Part shown: positions 7,915-16,357 of the stretch, one piece after another
How the letters are laid out: each line of letters starts with the position of its first letter
How positions within the stretch are numbered: position 1 is the first letter of the stretch
Assembly (NCBI RefSeq): GCF_035967765.1
Contig: NZ_JAYWIT010000027.1
From: Conexibacter stalactiti
GTDB lineage: Bacteria; Actinomycetota; Thermoleophilia; Solirubrobacterales; Solirubrobacteraceae
DNA length: 64,000 nt
Direction: 5' to 3' (one strand)
Notes under the pieces: model-generated
Told to the model about the DNA's origin: nothing
Databases searched by the model: none
The model's input: the letters and a program-made list of their open reading frames with translations, nothing else
Program-made: the position numbers and the translations under genes

Positions 7915-8808
7915 GTGTTGAAGGGAATCATTCGCGTCGCGCTCGTCGCGAGCCTGATGGCCGTGTTCGCGCTGCCCGCCGCGACCGCCTCGGCGGCGAC
8001 CAGATGTCCGGCCACCTTCCAGGTGCTGCACAACGACCGGATCGGCGCGATGTCGCTGCCGGCCGGCGCCTACTACGTGACGGTCAACAAGCTCACCTGC
8101 GCGCAGGCCTCGACCCTGTTCGCCGACTTCCTGCAGGACTACGACGGCGACCTGCCCTACCCGTGGCGCCTCAACGCCTCGGCGAAGAGCTTCACCAACG
8201 GCAGCAGCAGTTTCTCCGTCAAGCTCGCCGCCCCCTCCCCGCCGGCGCCCCCGACGCCGCCGAACGGCGGCTCGACGACCTGCGGCGGCAGCTTCAGCGT
8301 CCTGCACAACGACCGCATCGGTTCGGTCTCGCTGCCGCGGGGCCAGTACACGATCGCGATCCAGCGCGGCCTCACCTGCGCGCAGGCGTCGGCCCAGTTC
8401 GCGCAGTTCCTCGACATGCCCCGCGGCGTCCCGGCGCCGTGGACGATCACCGGCTCGACCGGCAAGGCCAGCTTCCAGGACAACATGGGCGGCTTCGCCT
8501 TCACGGCGACCCGGAACAGCTCGAACACCGGTGGCGGCGGGCGCTCGGCCTACGTCTGCGGCACGTTCAGAGTGATGCACAACGACCACATCGGCAGCCT
8601 CTACGTGCCGAAGGGCACCTACGAGATCACCCTGCCGGTCGGCTCGGCGATGAGCTGCACCGCCGCGACGAGACAGTTCGACGCCTTCCTCGACGCGGAG
8701 GCGCTGCCGCGGCCGTGGGTCCTCAACGCCGCCAACGCGACCTTCTCGCGCGGCGCCGGCTCGGCGCAGACGTTCGGCATCGACCCGATCAGCGGCTCGA
8801 TCCGCTGA
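7915..8808 (+). CDS. Secreted protein with three copies of an unrecognised ~80-residue domain
   Basis: A 297-residue protein from a GTG at 7915, with GGAGG 9 nt upstream. A signal peptide covers residues 1-29 (cleavage after ASA). The mature protein consists of three repeats starting near residues 32, 122 and 216. Each has Cys-x3-Phe-x-Val-(L/M)-HND(R/H)IG, then a (L/V)P-(A/R/K)-G-x-Y strand, then a short helix with (L/M)(T/S)C-x-(Q/A)A and F-x-x-FL, then PWxL/I. Each repeat holds two Cys, which suggests one disulfide per domain. Linkers are Pro/Gly-rich. I do not recognise the domain; an extracellular binding role is inference. Confidence 0.7.
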   Translation: MLKGIIRVALVASLMAVFALPAATASAATRCPATFQVLHNDRIGAMSLPAGAYYVTVNKLTCAQASTLFADFLQDYDGDLPYPWRLNASAKSFTNGSSSFSVKLAAPSPPAPPTPPNGGSTTCGGSFSVLHNDRIGSVSLPRGQYTIAIQRGLTCAQASAQFAQFLDMPRGVPAPWTITGSTGKASFQDNMGGFAFTATRNSSNTGGGGRSAYVCGTFRVMHNDHIGSLYVPKGTYEITLPVGSAMSCTAATRQFDAFLDAEALPRPWVLNAANATFSRGAGSAQTFGIDPISGSIR

Positions 8809-8830
8809 CGCGACTGAAGCGCTGACGCAT

Positions 8831-8903
8831 CCGGGCGCGCGGCCACGCCGCGCGCCCGGCTGGCGACACACCGGGGCGCGCGGCGACCAGCCGCGCGCCC
8901 CGG
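8831..8903. terminator. Two tandem perfect hairpins
   Basis: The first (8831-8859) has a 12-bp perfect stem and 5-nt loop, the second (8871-8903) a 14-bp perfect stem and 5-nt loop. Their sequences are similar (CCGGG and CCGGGG cores). They lie between the three-repeat protein gene and pyrD, and the second ends right at the TAGCCT box of pyrD. There is no T-run. Confidence 0.6.
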
Positions 8904-8918
8904 TAGCCTGCCGCCGGC

Positions 8919-10016
8919 GTGCTGTACCGCCTCCTCTTCAAGCACCTGCTGACGCGGCTCGACGCCGAGCGCGCCCACCACCTCGGCGCGCGCGTGCTGG
9001 TGCTGCTGAGCGCGATCGCCCCGCTGCGAGCGCTGACGCGCCGACTGCTGCGGCCGGCCGATCCCGCCCTGCGCACGCATGCGCTCGGCCTCACCTTCCC
9101 CAGCCCGCTCGGCGTCGCCGCCGGCTTCGACAAGGACGGCCGCACCTTCGACGGGCTCGCCGCGCTCGGCTTCGGCTTCGTCGAGGTCGGCACCGTCACC
9201 GCGCAGGGCCAGCCCGGCAACGAGCGCCCGCGGATCTTCCGCCTCCCGCGCGACCGCGCGATGGTCAACCGGATGGGCTTCCCGAACCCCGGCGCCGCCG
9301 CCGTCCGCCCGCGCCTGCAACGTCGCCGCCGCGGCGACGGCGACGTCGTCGCGATCAACGTCGGCAAGACGAGAGCGATCGGCGACGAGCAGATCGACGC
9401 CGACTACCGCGCCTCGGTGCGCGCACTGGCACCGCTGGCGGACTTCCTCGTCCTCAACGTCAGCTCGCCGAACACGCCCGGCCTGCGCGACCTGCAGTCG
9501 ACCGAGCGCCTCCAGACGCTGATCGAGGCGGTCCAGGACGAGCTGAGCGCACATGCGATCAGGCTGCCGCTCCTGGTCAAGATCGCCCCCGACCTCGCCG
9601 ACGAGGACATCGACGCGATCGCCGACCTCGCGCTCGCGCGTCAGCTCGACGGCCTGATCGCGACGAACACGACGATCGGCCGCGACGGCCTCGCCACGCC
9701 CGCTCACGAGGTCGAGCAGATCGGCTTCGGCGGCCTCTCCGGCGCGCCGCTCAAACAGCGCTCACTGGAAGTGCTGCGGCGCCTGCGCGCCCGCACCGGC
9801 GACGAGCTGACGCTGATCTCCGTCGGCGGGATCGAGAGCGCCGACGACGCGTGGGCGCGGATCGAGGCCGGCGCGACGCTCGTGCAGGCGTACACGGGCT
9901 TCATCTATGGCGGCCCGCTGTGGCCGCGCGCGATCAACCGCGGCCTCGCCGCGCGCGTCCGCGCCGCCGGCCTGAGCAGCGTGCAGGACGCGGTCGGCCG
10001 CGCCGCGCGGGTCTGA
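8919..10016 (+). CDS. pyrD: Dihydroorotate dehydrogenase, quinone-dependent (class 2)
   Basis: A 365-residue membrane-associated flavoprotein that oxidises dihydroorotate to orotate in pyrimidine synthesis, passing electrons to quinone. The N-terminal helical extension (residues 1-40, LLFKHLLTRLDAERAHHLG) is the class 2 membrane hook. Further signatures are GVAAGFDKDG, NRMGFPN, NVSSPNTPGLR with the class 2 catalytic serine, LVKIAPDL, ATNTTI and ISVGGI near the FMN site. The start is GTG at 8919, with TAGCCT ending 10 nt before it, so a leaderless transcript is plausible. It is monocistronic. Confidence 0.93.
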   Translation: MLYRLLFKHLLTRLDAERAHHLGARVLVLLSAIAPLRALTRRLLRPADPALRTHALGLTFPSPLGVAAGFDKDGRTFDGLAALGFGFVEVGTVTAQGQPGNERPRIFRLPRDRAMVNRMGFPNPGAAAVRPRLQRRRRGDGDVVAINVGKTRAIGDEQIDADYRASVRALAPLADFLVLNVSSPNTPGLRDLQSTERLQTLIEAVQDELSAHAIRLPLLVKIAPDLADEDIDAIADLALARQLDGLIATNTTIGRDGLATPAHEVEQIGFGGLSGAPLKQRSLEVLRRLRARTGDELTLISVGGIESADDAWARIEAGATLVQAYTGFIYGGPLWPRAINRGLAARVRAAGLSSVQDAVGRAARV

Positions 10017-10060
10017 GACGCGCCGCCCGGCGCCCGCGCCGCGCACCGGAGCCCCGCCGC

Positions 10061-11164
10061 TCACGCCCGCGGCGTCTCCGCCGCCCCGCGCACGTCCGCG
10101 AGCACGCTCTTCGCCTGCTGGTCGACGAACTGCGTGAAGAGCTGCTGCGCATAGCCGAAGACGAGCGCCCACGCGAGGATCTGCGCCGGTGAGTCGAGCG
10201 CGCTGAGGCCGGGCACGAAGCCGCCGCGCAGCAGCAGGATCCCCAGCACCGCCGTCAGCATCCCGGTCGGCAGCTTCAGCACCGCAAGCGCGACGGGCAG
10301 CGCGAACGGCGTCGCGGTGCCGTCGATTCTGCGCAGCGACACAGCGGCCGCGACCGCCGCCGCGATCAGGCCGATCAGCTGCACGAGCGGGATGTCGCCG
10401 GGCTTGGTCGCCTTGCGCAGCACGATCTCCTGAGCGGCCGCCGTCGACGAGCTGCCACCCGGGATCGTGACCTCCCGGATCGGGCAGACGACCGCGATGT
10501 CGTCGGGCACGAAGCAGAGCGGTATCGCGTCGTCGGCGCTCAGGCCGACGGCCATCACGCCGAGCGCCAGCACCGTCAGCACGAACGTCGTCACGCCGAT
10601 CACGTTGCGGAAGCTGCGCACGCGCGCGATCTCGCGCCGCGCCTGGCGGCCGGCGTCACGGACGGCCGCCGCGACCATGTCGCCGTCGGCCTGCGTGAAC
10701 GGCGCTCTCGATCGCGCCAGCTCCTCCATCTGCTGCAGGCGCTCGTCGCCGGCCGGCAGGTGACGGCGGACGATCGCCACCAGCGTCGGCATGATCGCCT
10801 GCTCGTAGCTGAGCGGCGCGAGCCGCAGGATCAGCGTCTCAGTCGCCTCGATGTGGTTGTAGGCGCGTTCGACGTCGACCCCGTCGATCCCGGCCATCCA
10901 GCGCTGGCGCCGGGTCCGGCGCGCGTCCCGCGTCGCCGCCAACTCGGCCTCGTCGAGATGTCTGCCGATGCCGTCGAGCAGCAGGCGGGTGCTCTCCGCG
11001 GAGGCCTCCGGCGGGCCCTGCCGCGTGGCCAGCCACGCGGCGAGCGTGCGCAGCTCGTCGATGTGCGCCAGCGCCACCTCGCGCCATGACTTCGTCGGCG
11101 TGCGCGCGTGGCGCTCCTCGTCCGACAGTCTGCGCCTGATGCCCATCGCAGCACCTCGGTCCAT
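10061..11164 (-). CDS. Hypothetical membrane protein with a long cytosolic N-terminal half
   Basis: A 367-residue protein; an ATG at 11146 is a likely alternative start (MGIRRRLSDEE). Residues 1-200 are charged and mainly helical. Four hydrophobic segments follow, at about residues 205-225, 280-296, 306-332 and 340-355. Between the first two is a loop with two Cys and a Gly/Ser run. I do not recognise a family. It stands alone between pyrD and metW, with no functional clue from its neighbours. Confidence 0.6.
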   Translation of the reverse strand: MDRGAAMGIRRRLSDEERHARTPTKSWREVALAHIDELRTLAAWLATRQGPPEASAESTRLLLDGIGRHLDEAELAATRDARRTRRQRWMAGIDGVDVERAYNHIEATETLILRLAPLSYEQAIMPTLVAIVRRHLPAGDERLQQMEELARSRAPFTQADGDMVAAAVRDAGRQARREIARVRSFRNVIGVTTFVLTVLALGVMAVGLSADDAIPLCFVPDDIAVVCPIREVTIPGGSSSTAAAQEIVLRKATKPGDIPLVQLIGLIAAAVAAAVSLRRIDGTATPFALPVALAVLKLPTGMLTAVLGILLLRGGFVPGLSALDSPAQILAWALVFGYAQQLFTQFVDQQAKSVLADVRGAAETPRA

Positions 11165-11230
11165 TTCACCCTGGTCAGAGCGAAATATCGCTTATCGGTG
11201 CATCAGGCGGGCGCCAATCACGCCGGCCGC

Positions 11231-11824
11231 TCAGCCCTCCAGCACGTAGACCGCCCGCACCGCGAGCGCGTTGGGCGCCAGGCGGGCGCCGCGCGCGGCC
11301 GGGCGGCCGGCGGCGTCGAGCAGCACGCGGCGACCGACGCGCATGCCGATCTCGGCGACGGTCGCCTCGAAGTCGCGCAGCGTGCAGAGGTGGATGTTCG
11401 GCGTGTCGTGCCACTGGTACGGCAGCGCCGGGCTGATCGGCATGCGGCCGGAGCGGGCGAGGTCGAAGCGGACCCGCCAGTGCGCGAAGTTCGGCAGCGA
11501 GACGACGCGCCGGGGCGCGACGCGGCGCATTTCGCGCAGCACCTCGATCGGCCGCCGCGTCGCCTGCAGCGTCAGCGACAGCACCGCGCAGTCGAAGGCG
11601 CCGGAGTCCAGCCGCGGCAGCTCCGCCTCGAGGTCGCCGTGGGTGACGGGGACGCCGCGCGCGACGCAGGCGTGGAAGCGCTCGTCGTCGCGCTCGACGC
11701 CGACGCCCTCGCACTGCTGCCGCGTGATCAGCGCCTCCAGCAGCGCGCCGTCGCCGCAGCCGAGGTCGACGACCCGCACGCCGCGGCCGACGAGCCGCGC
11801 GACGACGTCGAGGTCAGCGCGCAC
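11231..11824 (-). CDS. metW: MetW-like methyltransferase-fold protein
   Basis: A 197-residue protein with the SAM-binding motif VVDLGCGDGALL at about residues 18-29 and the MetW signatures LSLTLQATRRP, NFAHWRVR and PYQWHDTPNIHL. MetW works with MetX in the acylation step of methionine synthesis in many bacteria (family knowledge). Its start overlaps the metX stop by 11 bp, so it is the last gene of the metY-metX-metW operon. Confidence 0.88.
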   Translation of the reverse strand: MRADLDVVARLVGRGVRVVDLGCGDGALLEALITRQQCEGVGVERDDERFHACVARGVPVTHGDLEAELPRLDSGAFDCAVLSLTLQATRRPIEVLREMRRVAPRRVVSLPNFAHWRVRFDLARSGRMPISPALPYQWHDTPNIHLCTLRDFEATVAEIGMRVGRRVLLDAAGRPAARGARLAPNALAVRAVYVLEG

Positions 11825-12977
11825 GAGCGGCCGCCAGCCGGTCGAGGAAGCCCGCCACCGTGCGGTGGTACTCGGGCACCGGGAAGAGGAACGAGTCGTG
11901 GCCGTGCGGCGCGCTCAGCTCGCGGAAGGTGACGCGCGCGCCGGCGCCGCGCAGCACGTCGGCGATCTCGCGCGCGTGCTCGGTCGAGAAGCGCCAGTCG
12001 GAGTCGAACGACAGCACCAGATAGCTCGTGCCGCCGCCCTCCGCGGCGCGCCCGGCGGCGACCTGCCGGCCGACGTAGGCGGGGTCGGCGAACGGGTCGA
12101 AGTAGTCCATCACGCGCGTCATGTAGAGGTAGGTGTTCGCGTCGAAGCGCTCGACGAACGACTGCCCCTGGTGGGCGAGGTACGACTCGACCTCGAAGTC
12201 GACGTCGAAGCCGAAGCGGGGCTCGACGGCGTCCTGGATGCGGCGGCCGAACTTCTGCCGCATCGACTCCTCCGAGAGGTACGTGATGTGGCCGATCATC
12301 CGCGCCAGCGCGAGCCCGCGATCGGGCCGGCCCGCTCTGCCGGCCTCGTAGTAGTCGCCGCCGGCGAAGTCGGGATCGCGCATGATCGCCTCGCGCGCGA
12401 CCGCGCTGAAGGCGATGTTCTGCGCTGAGAGCCGCGCTGAGGAGGCGACCACGAGCGCACCGCCGACCTCGCCGGGATGGTCGAGCGACCACTGCAGCGC
12501 CTGCATCCCGCCGAGCGAGCCGCCGATCGCCGCCAGCAGCCTGCTGACGCCGAGCTGCCGCAGCAGCGCGCGGTGCGTCTCGACGAGATCGCGCACCGCC
12601 AGCAGCGGGAAGCGCAGGCCGTACGGTCTGCCGGTCGCGAGGTCGGTCGAGCCCGGCCCGGTCGTGCCCTTGCAGCCGCCGAGCACGTTGGCGCAGACGA
12701 CGAAGAAGCGGTCGGTGTCGAGCGGACGGCCGGGGCCGACGATGTTGTCCCACCAGCCGGGCCGGCGGTCGCCGTCGTGGTAGCCGGCCGCGTGCGCGTC
12801 GCCCGACAGCGCATGGCAGACGAAGACCGCGTTGCCGCCGTCCTCAGCGAGCGTGCCGTACGTCTCGTAGGCGACCTCGACGTGCGTCAGCCGCGCCCCG
12901 GATTCGAGCACCAGCGGACGGTCGTCGTCGAAGACGACCGCCCGCTGCGTCTCGACCCGTCCGATCCCGTCGGACAC
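11814..12977 (-). CDS. metX: Homoserine O-acetyltransferase
   Basis: A 387-residue alpha/beta hydrolase-fold enzyme from a GTG at 12977. The nucleophile elbow is GGSLGGMQAL, and the catalytic Asp (SFDSDWRF) and His (PHGHDSFL) follow at the C-terminus. Other family hallmarks are CHALSGDAHA, NVLGGCKGTTGP and RMIGHITYLSEE. It acylates homoserine with acetyl-CoA (some members use succinyl-CoA). The frame remains open upstream, but that part is the wrong frame of metY. It is 23 bp from metY and overlaps metW. Confidence 0.92.
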   Translation of the reverse strand: MSDGIGRVETQRAVVFDDDRPLVLESGARLTHVEVAYETYGTLAEDGGNAVFVCHALSGDAHAAGYHDGDRRPGWWDNIVGPGRPLDTDRFFVVCANVLGGCKGTTGPGSTDLATGRPYGLRFPLLAVRDLVETHRALLRQLGVSRLLAAIGGSLGGMQALQWSLDHPGEVGGALVVASSARLSAQNIAFSAVAREAIMRDPDFAGGDYYEAGRAGRPDRGLALARMIGHITYLSEESMRQKFGRRIQDAVEPRFGFDVDFEVESYLAHQGQSFVERFDANTYLYMTRVMDYFDPFADPAYVGRQVAAGRAAEGGGTSYLVLSFDSDWRFSTEHAREIADVLRGAGARVTFRELSAPHGHDSFLFPVPEYHRTVAGFLDRLAAARAR

Positions 12978-13000
12978 GGTCCCCAGACCTGTGCGCCGCG

Positions 13001-14311
13001 CTACGCCGCCGCGCTCGCGCGAACCTTCGCGAGAGCTTGGTCGATGTCGGCGACGATGTCGTCGATGTGCTCGATCCCGACCGACAGGCGGACGAGGTCC
13101 TGCGGCACGCCGGCCGCGTCGAGCTCGCCGTCGTCGAGCTGCGAGTGCGTCGTCGTCGCCGGGTGGATCGCGAGCGACTTCGCGTCGCCGATGTTGGCGA
13201 GGTGCGAGAACAGCTGCAGCGCGCCGATGAAGTCGCGCCCGGCTTCGCGGCCGCCTTCGATCCCGAACGTCACGAGCGCGCCGGAGCCGCCCGACAGGAT
13301 CCGCTGGCCGACCTCGTAGTAGTCGCTGCTCTCCAGCCCCGGGTAGTTGACCCAGGTGACGCCGGCGTGCGACTGCAGGTGCCTCGCGACGGCGAGCGCG
13401 TTCTCGCTGTGGCGCTCGATCCGCAGCGGCAGCGTCTCCAGCCCCTGCAGCAGCAGGAAGGCGTTGAACGGCGACAGCGCCGCGCCGGTGTTGCGCAGCA
13501 GCACGGTGCGGACGCGGCCGATGTAGGCGGCCGGGCCGAGCGCGTCGGACCAGACGACGCCGTGGTAAGACGGGTCGGGCTGCGTCAGGCCCGGGAAGCG
13601 CTCGCCGTGCGCGACCCAGTCGAATCTGCCGGAGTCGACGATCACGCCGCCGATCGTCGTGCCGTGACCGCCGATGAACTTCGTCGCCGAGTGCACCGCG
13701 ACGTCGGCGCCGTGGTCGAAGACGCGGCTCAGCACCGGCGTCGGGACGGTGTTGTCGATGATCAGCGGCAGCCCCTGCGCGTGCGCGGCGTCGGCCCACG
13801 CTCTGACGTCGACGACGTTCAGGCGCGGGTTGCCGACCGTCTCGCCGAAGACCAGCCGCGTGCGCTCGTCGACGAGATCGGCGAGCGCCTCCGGCTGGTC
13901 AGGATCGACGAAGCGGACCTCGACGCCGTACTGCGGCAGCGTGTGCGCGAAGAGGTTGTACGTGCCGCCGTAGAGCGTCGAGAGCGCGACGATGTTGTCG
14001 CCCGAGCGCGCGATGTTGAGGACCGAGTAGGTCACCGCCGCCTGGCCGGAGGCGAGCGCCAGCGCCGCGACGCCGCCCTCGAGCGCCGCGACGCGCTCCT
14101 CCAGCACCGACCAGGTCGGGTTCATGATGCGCGTGTAGATGTTGCCCGGCACGGCCAGCGCGAAGAGGTCCTGCGCGTGCTGCGCGTCGTCGAAGACGTA
14201 CGACGTCGTCTGGTAGATCGGGACGGCGCGCGCGTTGGTCGTCGGATCCGGCTGCTGGCCCGTGTGAAGCGCGACGGTCTCGGGTCGCACGTAAGGCTGC
14301 TGCTCGCTCAT
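13001..14311 (-). CDS. metY: O-acetylhomoserine aminocarboxypropyltransferase (sulfhydrylase)
   Basis: A 436-residue PLP-dependent Cys/Met metabolism enzyme that makes homocysteine from O-acetylhomoserine and sulfide. It opens with PETVALHTGQQPDPTTNARA. The PLP lysine is in VHSATKFIGGHG, with IIDNTVPTP and LALASGQAA around the cofactor. The ATG at 14311 has GAGGAG 4 nt upstream. A longer open frame to 14419 runs into the divergent permease and is not supported. First gene of the methionine operon; I found no SAM riboswitch in the short leader. Confidence 0.93.
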   Translation of the reverse strand: MSEQQPYVRPETVALHTGQQPDPTTNARAVPIYQTTSYVFDDAQHAQDLFALAVPGNIYTRIMNPTWSVLEERVAALEGGVAALALASGQAAVTYSVLNIARSGDNIVALSTLYGGTYNLFAHTLPQYGVEVRFVDPDQPEALADLVDERTRLVFGETVGNPRLNVVDVRAWADAAHAQGLPLIIDNTVPTPVLSRVFDHGADVAVHSATKFIGGHGTTIGGVIVDSGRFDWVAHGERFPGLTQPDPSYHGVVWSDALGPAAYIGRVRTVLLRNTGAALSPFNAFLLLQGLETLPLRIERHSENALAVARHLQSHAGVTWVNYPGLESSDYYEVGQRILSGGSGALVTFGIEGGREAGRDFIGALQLFSHLANIGDAKSLAIHPATTTHSQLDDGELDAAGVPQDLVRLSVGIEHIDDIVADIDQALAKVRASAAA

Positions 14312-14379
14312 GGGTCTCCTCGCTGCAGTCGCTGGGATCAGTGCCGGGGGTCCCGAGAGTCTGCCATGCCGCGCTCGGG

Positions 14380-14385
14380 TAGGCT
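14380..14385 (+). promoter_or_regulatory. -10 box TAGGCT before the APC permease
   Basis: TAGGCT ends 8 nt before the ATG at 14394, with no Shine-Dalgarno sequence between. This is consistent with a leaderless transcript. Confidence 0.4.
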
Positions 14386-14393
14386 GGCCGCCC

Positions 14394-15920
14394 ATGGCGC
14401 CGAGGACGGTGGAGTCCAAGGGACTGAAGAAGGACGCGATCGGCTTCGTCGACGCGCTCGTGATCGGGCTCGCCTCGACCGCGCCGGCTTACTCGCTGGC
14501 GGCCGTGATCGGGCTGATCGTGCTCGACGCCGGCGTGCAGGCGCCGGCGGTGCTGATCGCCTCGTTCGTGCCGATGTTCTTCATCGCCGCGGCCTTCTAC
14601 TACATGGACCGCGCCGACCCCGACTGCGGCACGACCTTCTCGTGGGTGACGCGCACGCTCGGGCCGTACGTCGGCTGGATGGGCGGCTGGGCGATCACGA
14701 TGACCGGCGTGCTCGTCGTCGGCTCGCTCGCCGACGTCGCCGCGCGCTACGCCTTCCTGCTCGTCGGCTGGGACGCCGCGGCCGAGTCGAAGTGGGCCGT
14801 GATCGCCTTTGCCGTCTGCCTCATAGCGATCATGACGTGGGTCTGCGTGATCGGCACGGAGGCGTCGGCGACGTTGCAGCGGGTGCTGATCTTCGGCCAG
14901 GTCGCGGGGCTGCTGCTGTTCGCCGTCGTCGCGCTCGGCAAGGTCTTCTTCGGCGGCGCGCCCGCGACCTCGGTCGACCCGCAGCTGTCGTGGCTGTCGC
15001 CGTTCGCGGTCGACTCGCTCAGCGTGCTGACCGTCGGCATGCTCACCGGCGTCTTCATCTACTGGGGCTGGGAGTCGGCCGTCAACCTGACCGAGGAGAC
15101 GAGGGGCGACGGCGCCGCCTCGGGCCTCGCCGGCGTCCTGAGCACGGTGATCCTGCTCGTCACCTACATCGTCACGACGGTCGCCTGCGTCGCCTACGCC
15201 GGCCCGAGACTGCTGACCGAGTTCGCCGACGACGAGGGGATCTTCTCGACGCTCGCCGCCGACGTGCTCGGCTCGCCGCTCGACAAGCTGGTCGTGCTGG
15301 CGATCCTCACCTCGGCGCTGGCCTCGACGCAGACGACGATCCTGCCGGCGTCGCGCACGACGCTGTCGATGGCGCGCGCCGACGCGATGCCGGCCGCCTT
15401 CGGCCGGATCCACCCGCGCTACCTGACGCCGCACGTCTCGACGATCGTGATCGGCGTCGTCGCGACCGTCTGGTACGTCGGCGTCAGCGCCTTCTCGGAG
15501 AACTTCCTCTTCGACACGCTGACGGCGCTGGCGCTGATGATCGCCTTCTACTACGCGCTGACCGGCATCGCCTGCGTGATCCACTACCGCCGCGAGCTGA
15601 CGAGATCGGTCAGAGCGTTCCTCTTCATCGGCGTCGCCCCGGCGATCGGCGCGCTCGTGCTCGGCTACCTGTGGGTGAAGGCGACGATCGACTACGCCGA
15701 CCCGGAGACCTCCTACACCGGCTCGGCGATCTTCGGGATCGGGCTGCCGACGGTGATCGGGATCGGCTTCCTGCTGCTCGGCGTCGTCTTCATGGCGCTG
15801 TGGCGGCTCGGCGGCCACCGCGACTTCTTCGGCCGCCCGAGCTTCGAGGCGGTCGATCCCGACGTGGCGGCCGGGCGGGTCGTGCTGGAGGAGGACACGG
15901 CGGGGGCGGGGACGGCGTGA
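14394..15920 (+). CDS. APC-superfamily amino acid permease
   Basis: A 508-residue transporter with 12 predicted membrane helices. The first helix carries the glycine-rich unwound segment GLASTAPAYSLAAVIG, typical of the amino acid-polyamine-organocation fold. Helix 6 has the GVFIYWGWESAVNLTEET segment, which lines the substrate site in this family. The ATG at 14394 lies close to a -10-like box. Its stop overlaps the GTG of a small universal stress protein gene (GTGA), so the two are coupled. APC permease-Usp pairs are a common arrangement. The substrate cannot be told. Confidence 0.85.
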   Translation: MAPRTVESKGLKKDAIGFVDALVIGLASTAPAYSLAAVIGLIVLDAGVQAPAVLIASFVPMFFIAAAFYYMDRADPDCGTTFSWVTRTLGPYVGWMGGWAITMTGVLVVGSLADVAARYAFLLVGWDAAAESKWAVIAFAVCLIAIMTWVCVIGTEASATLQRVLIFGQVAGLLLFAVVALGKVFFGGAPATSVDPQLSWLSPFAVDSLSVLTVGMLTGVFIYWGWESAVNLTEETRGDGAASGLAGVLSTVILLVTYIVTTVACVAYAGPRLLTEFADDEGIFSTLAADVLGSPLDKLVVLAILTSALASTQTTILPASRTTLSMARADAMPAAFGRIHPRYLTPHVSTIVIGVVATVWYVGVSAFSENFLFDTLTALALMIAFYYALTGIACVIHYRRELTRSVRAFLFIGVAPAIGALVLGYLWVKATIDYADPETSYTGSAIFGIGLPTVIGIGFLLLGVVFMALWRLGGHRDFFGRPSFEAVDPDVAAGRVVLEEDTAGAGTA

Positions 15921-16348
15921 GCGAGCCGCGCGCGCTCGTCGTCGGCTTCGACGACTCCGACGGCGCCCGCGCCGCGCTGCACGCCGCGATCGAGCTGGCG
16001 CGCGAGCTCGGCGACCGGCTCGTGATCGTCTTCGGCTACGAGCCGCCGGGCCGTGCCGGCGAGGAGCACGGCGCCGCCGTCGCCGCCGCGCGCGAACTGG
16101 GCGAGCGCGTCACGCGCCATGCGCTCGCGCGTGCCGAGGTCGAGCGTGTGCCGGCCGAGGTCGTGCTCGTCGAGCAGCGGCCGGTCGACGCGCTGCTGTC
16201 GCAGGCGCGCGTCCGCGACGCGCGCATGATCGTCATCGGCTCCGCGCGCGAACATCCCTTCAAGGGCGCGCTCGTCGGCTCGACCCCGCACCGCCTGCTG
16301 CACCTCGCCGACCGGCCGGTGCTGGCGGTGCCCGCCGGCCCGATCTGA
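15917..16348 (+). CDS. UspA-type universal stress protein
   Basis: A 143-residue protein starting GTG at 15917. It begins RALVVGFDDSDGARAAL, has a VFGYEPPG strand end, and closes with MIVIGSAREHPFKGALVGS and RPVLAVPAG. The G-2x-G-9x-G(S/T) nucleotide motif is recognisable (GSAREHPFKGALVGST). It overlaps the permease stop and probably modulates or senses for that transporter; this is inference from context. Confidence 0.85.
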   Translation: MSEPRALVVGFDDSDGARAALHAAIELARELGDRLVIVFGYEPPGRAGEEHGAAVAAARELGERVTRHALARAEVERVPAEVVLVEQRPVDALLSQARVRDARMIVIGSAREHPFKGALVGSTPHRLLHLADRPVLAVPAGPI

Positions 16349-16357
16349 GCGCGGCGC

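Noticed and set aside
14312..14393. SAM riboswitch upstream of metY
   Set aside because: Only ~80 bp separate metY from the divergent permease, and I could not fold a SAM-I/II/IV-type structure there. An ordinary ribosome site is present instead.
13037..16348. A 1103-codon plus-strand frame
   Set aside because: It is antisense to metY and out of frame with the APC permease. Only its last 143 codons are real (the UspA-type gene at 15917-16348).
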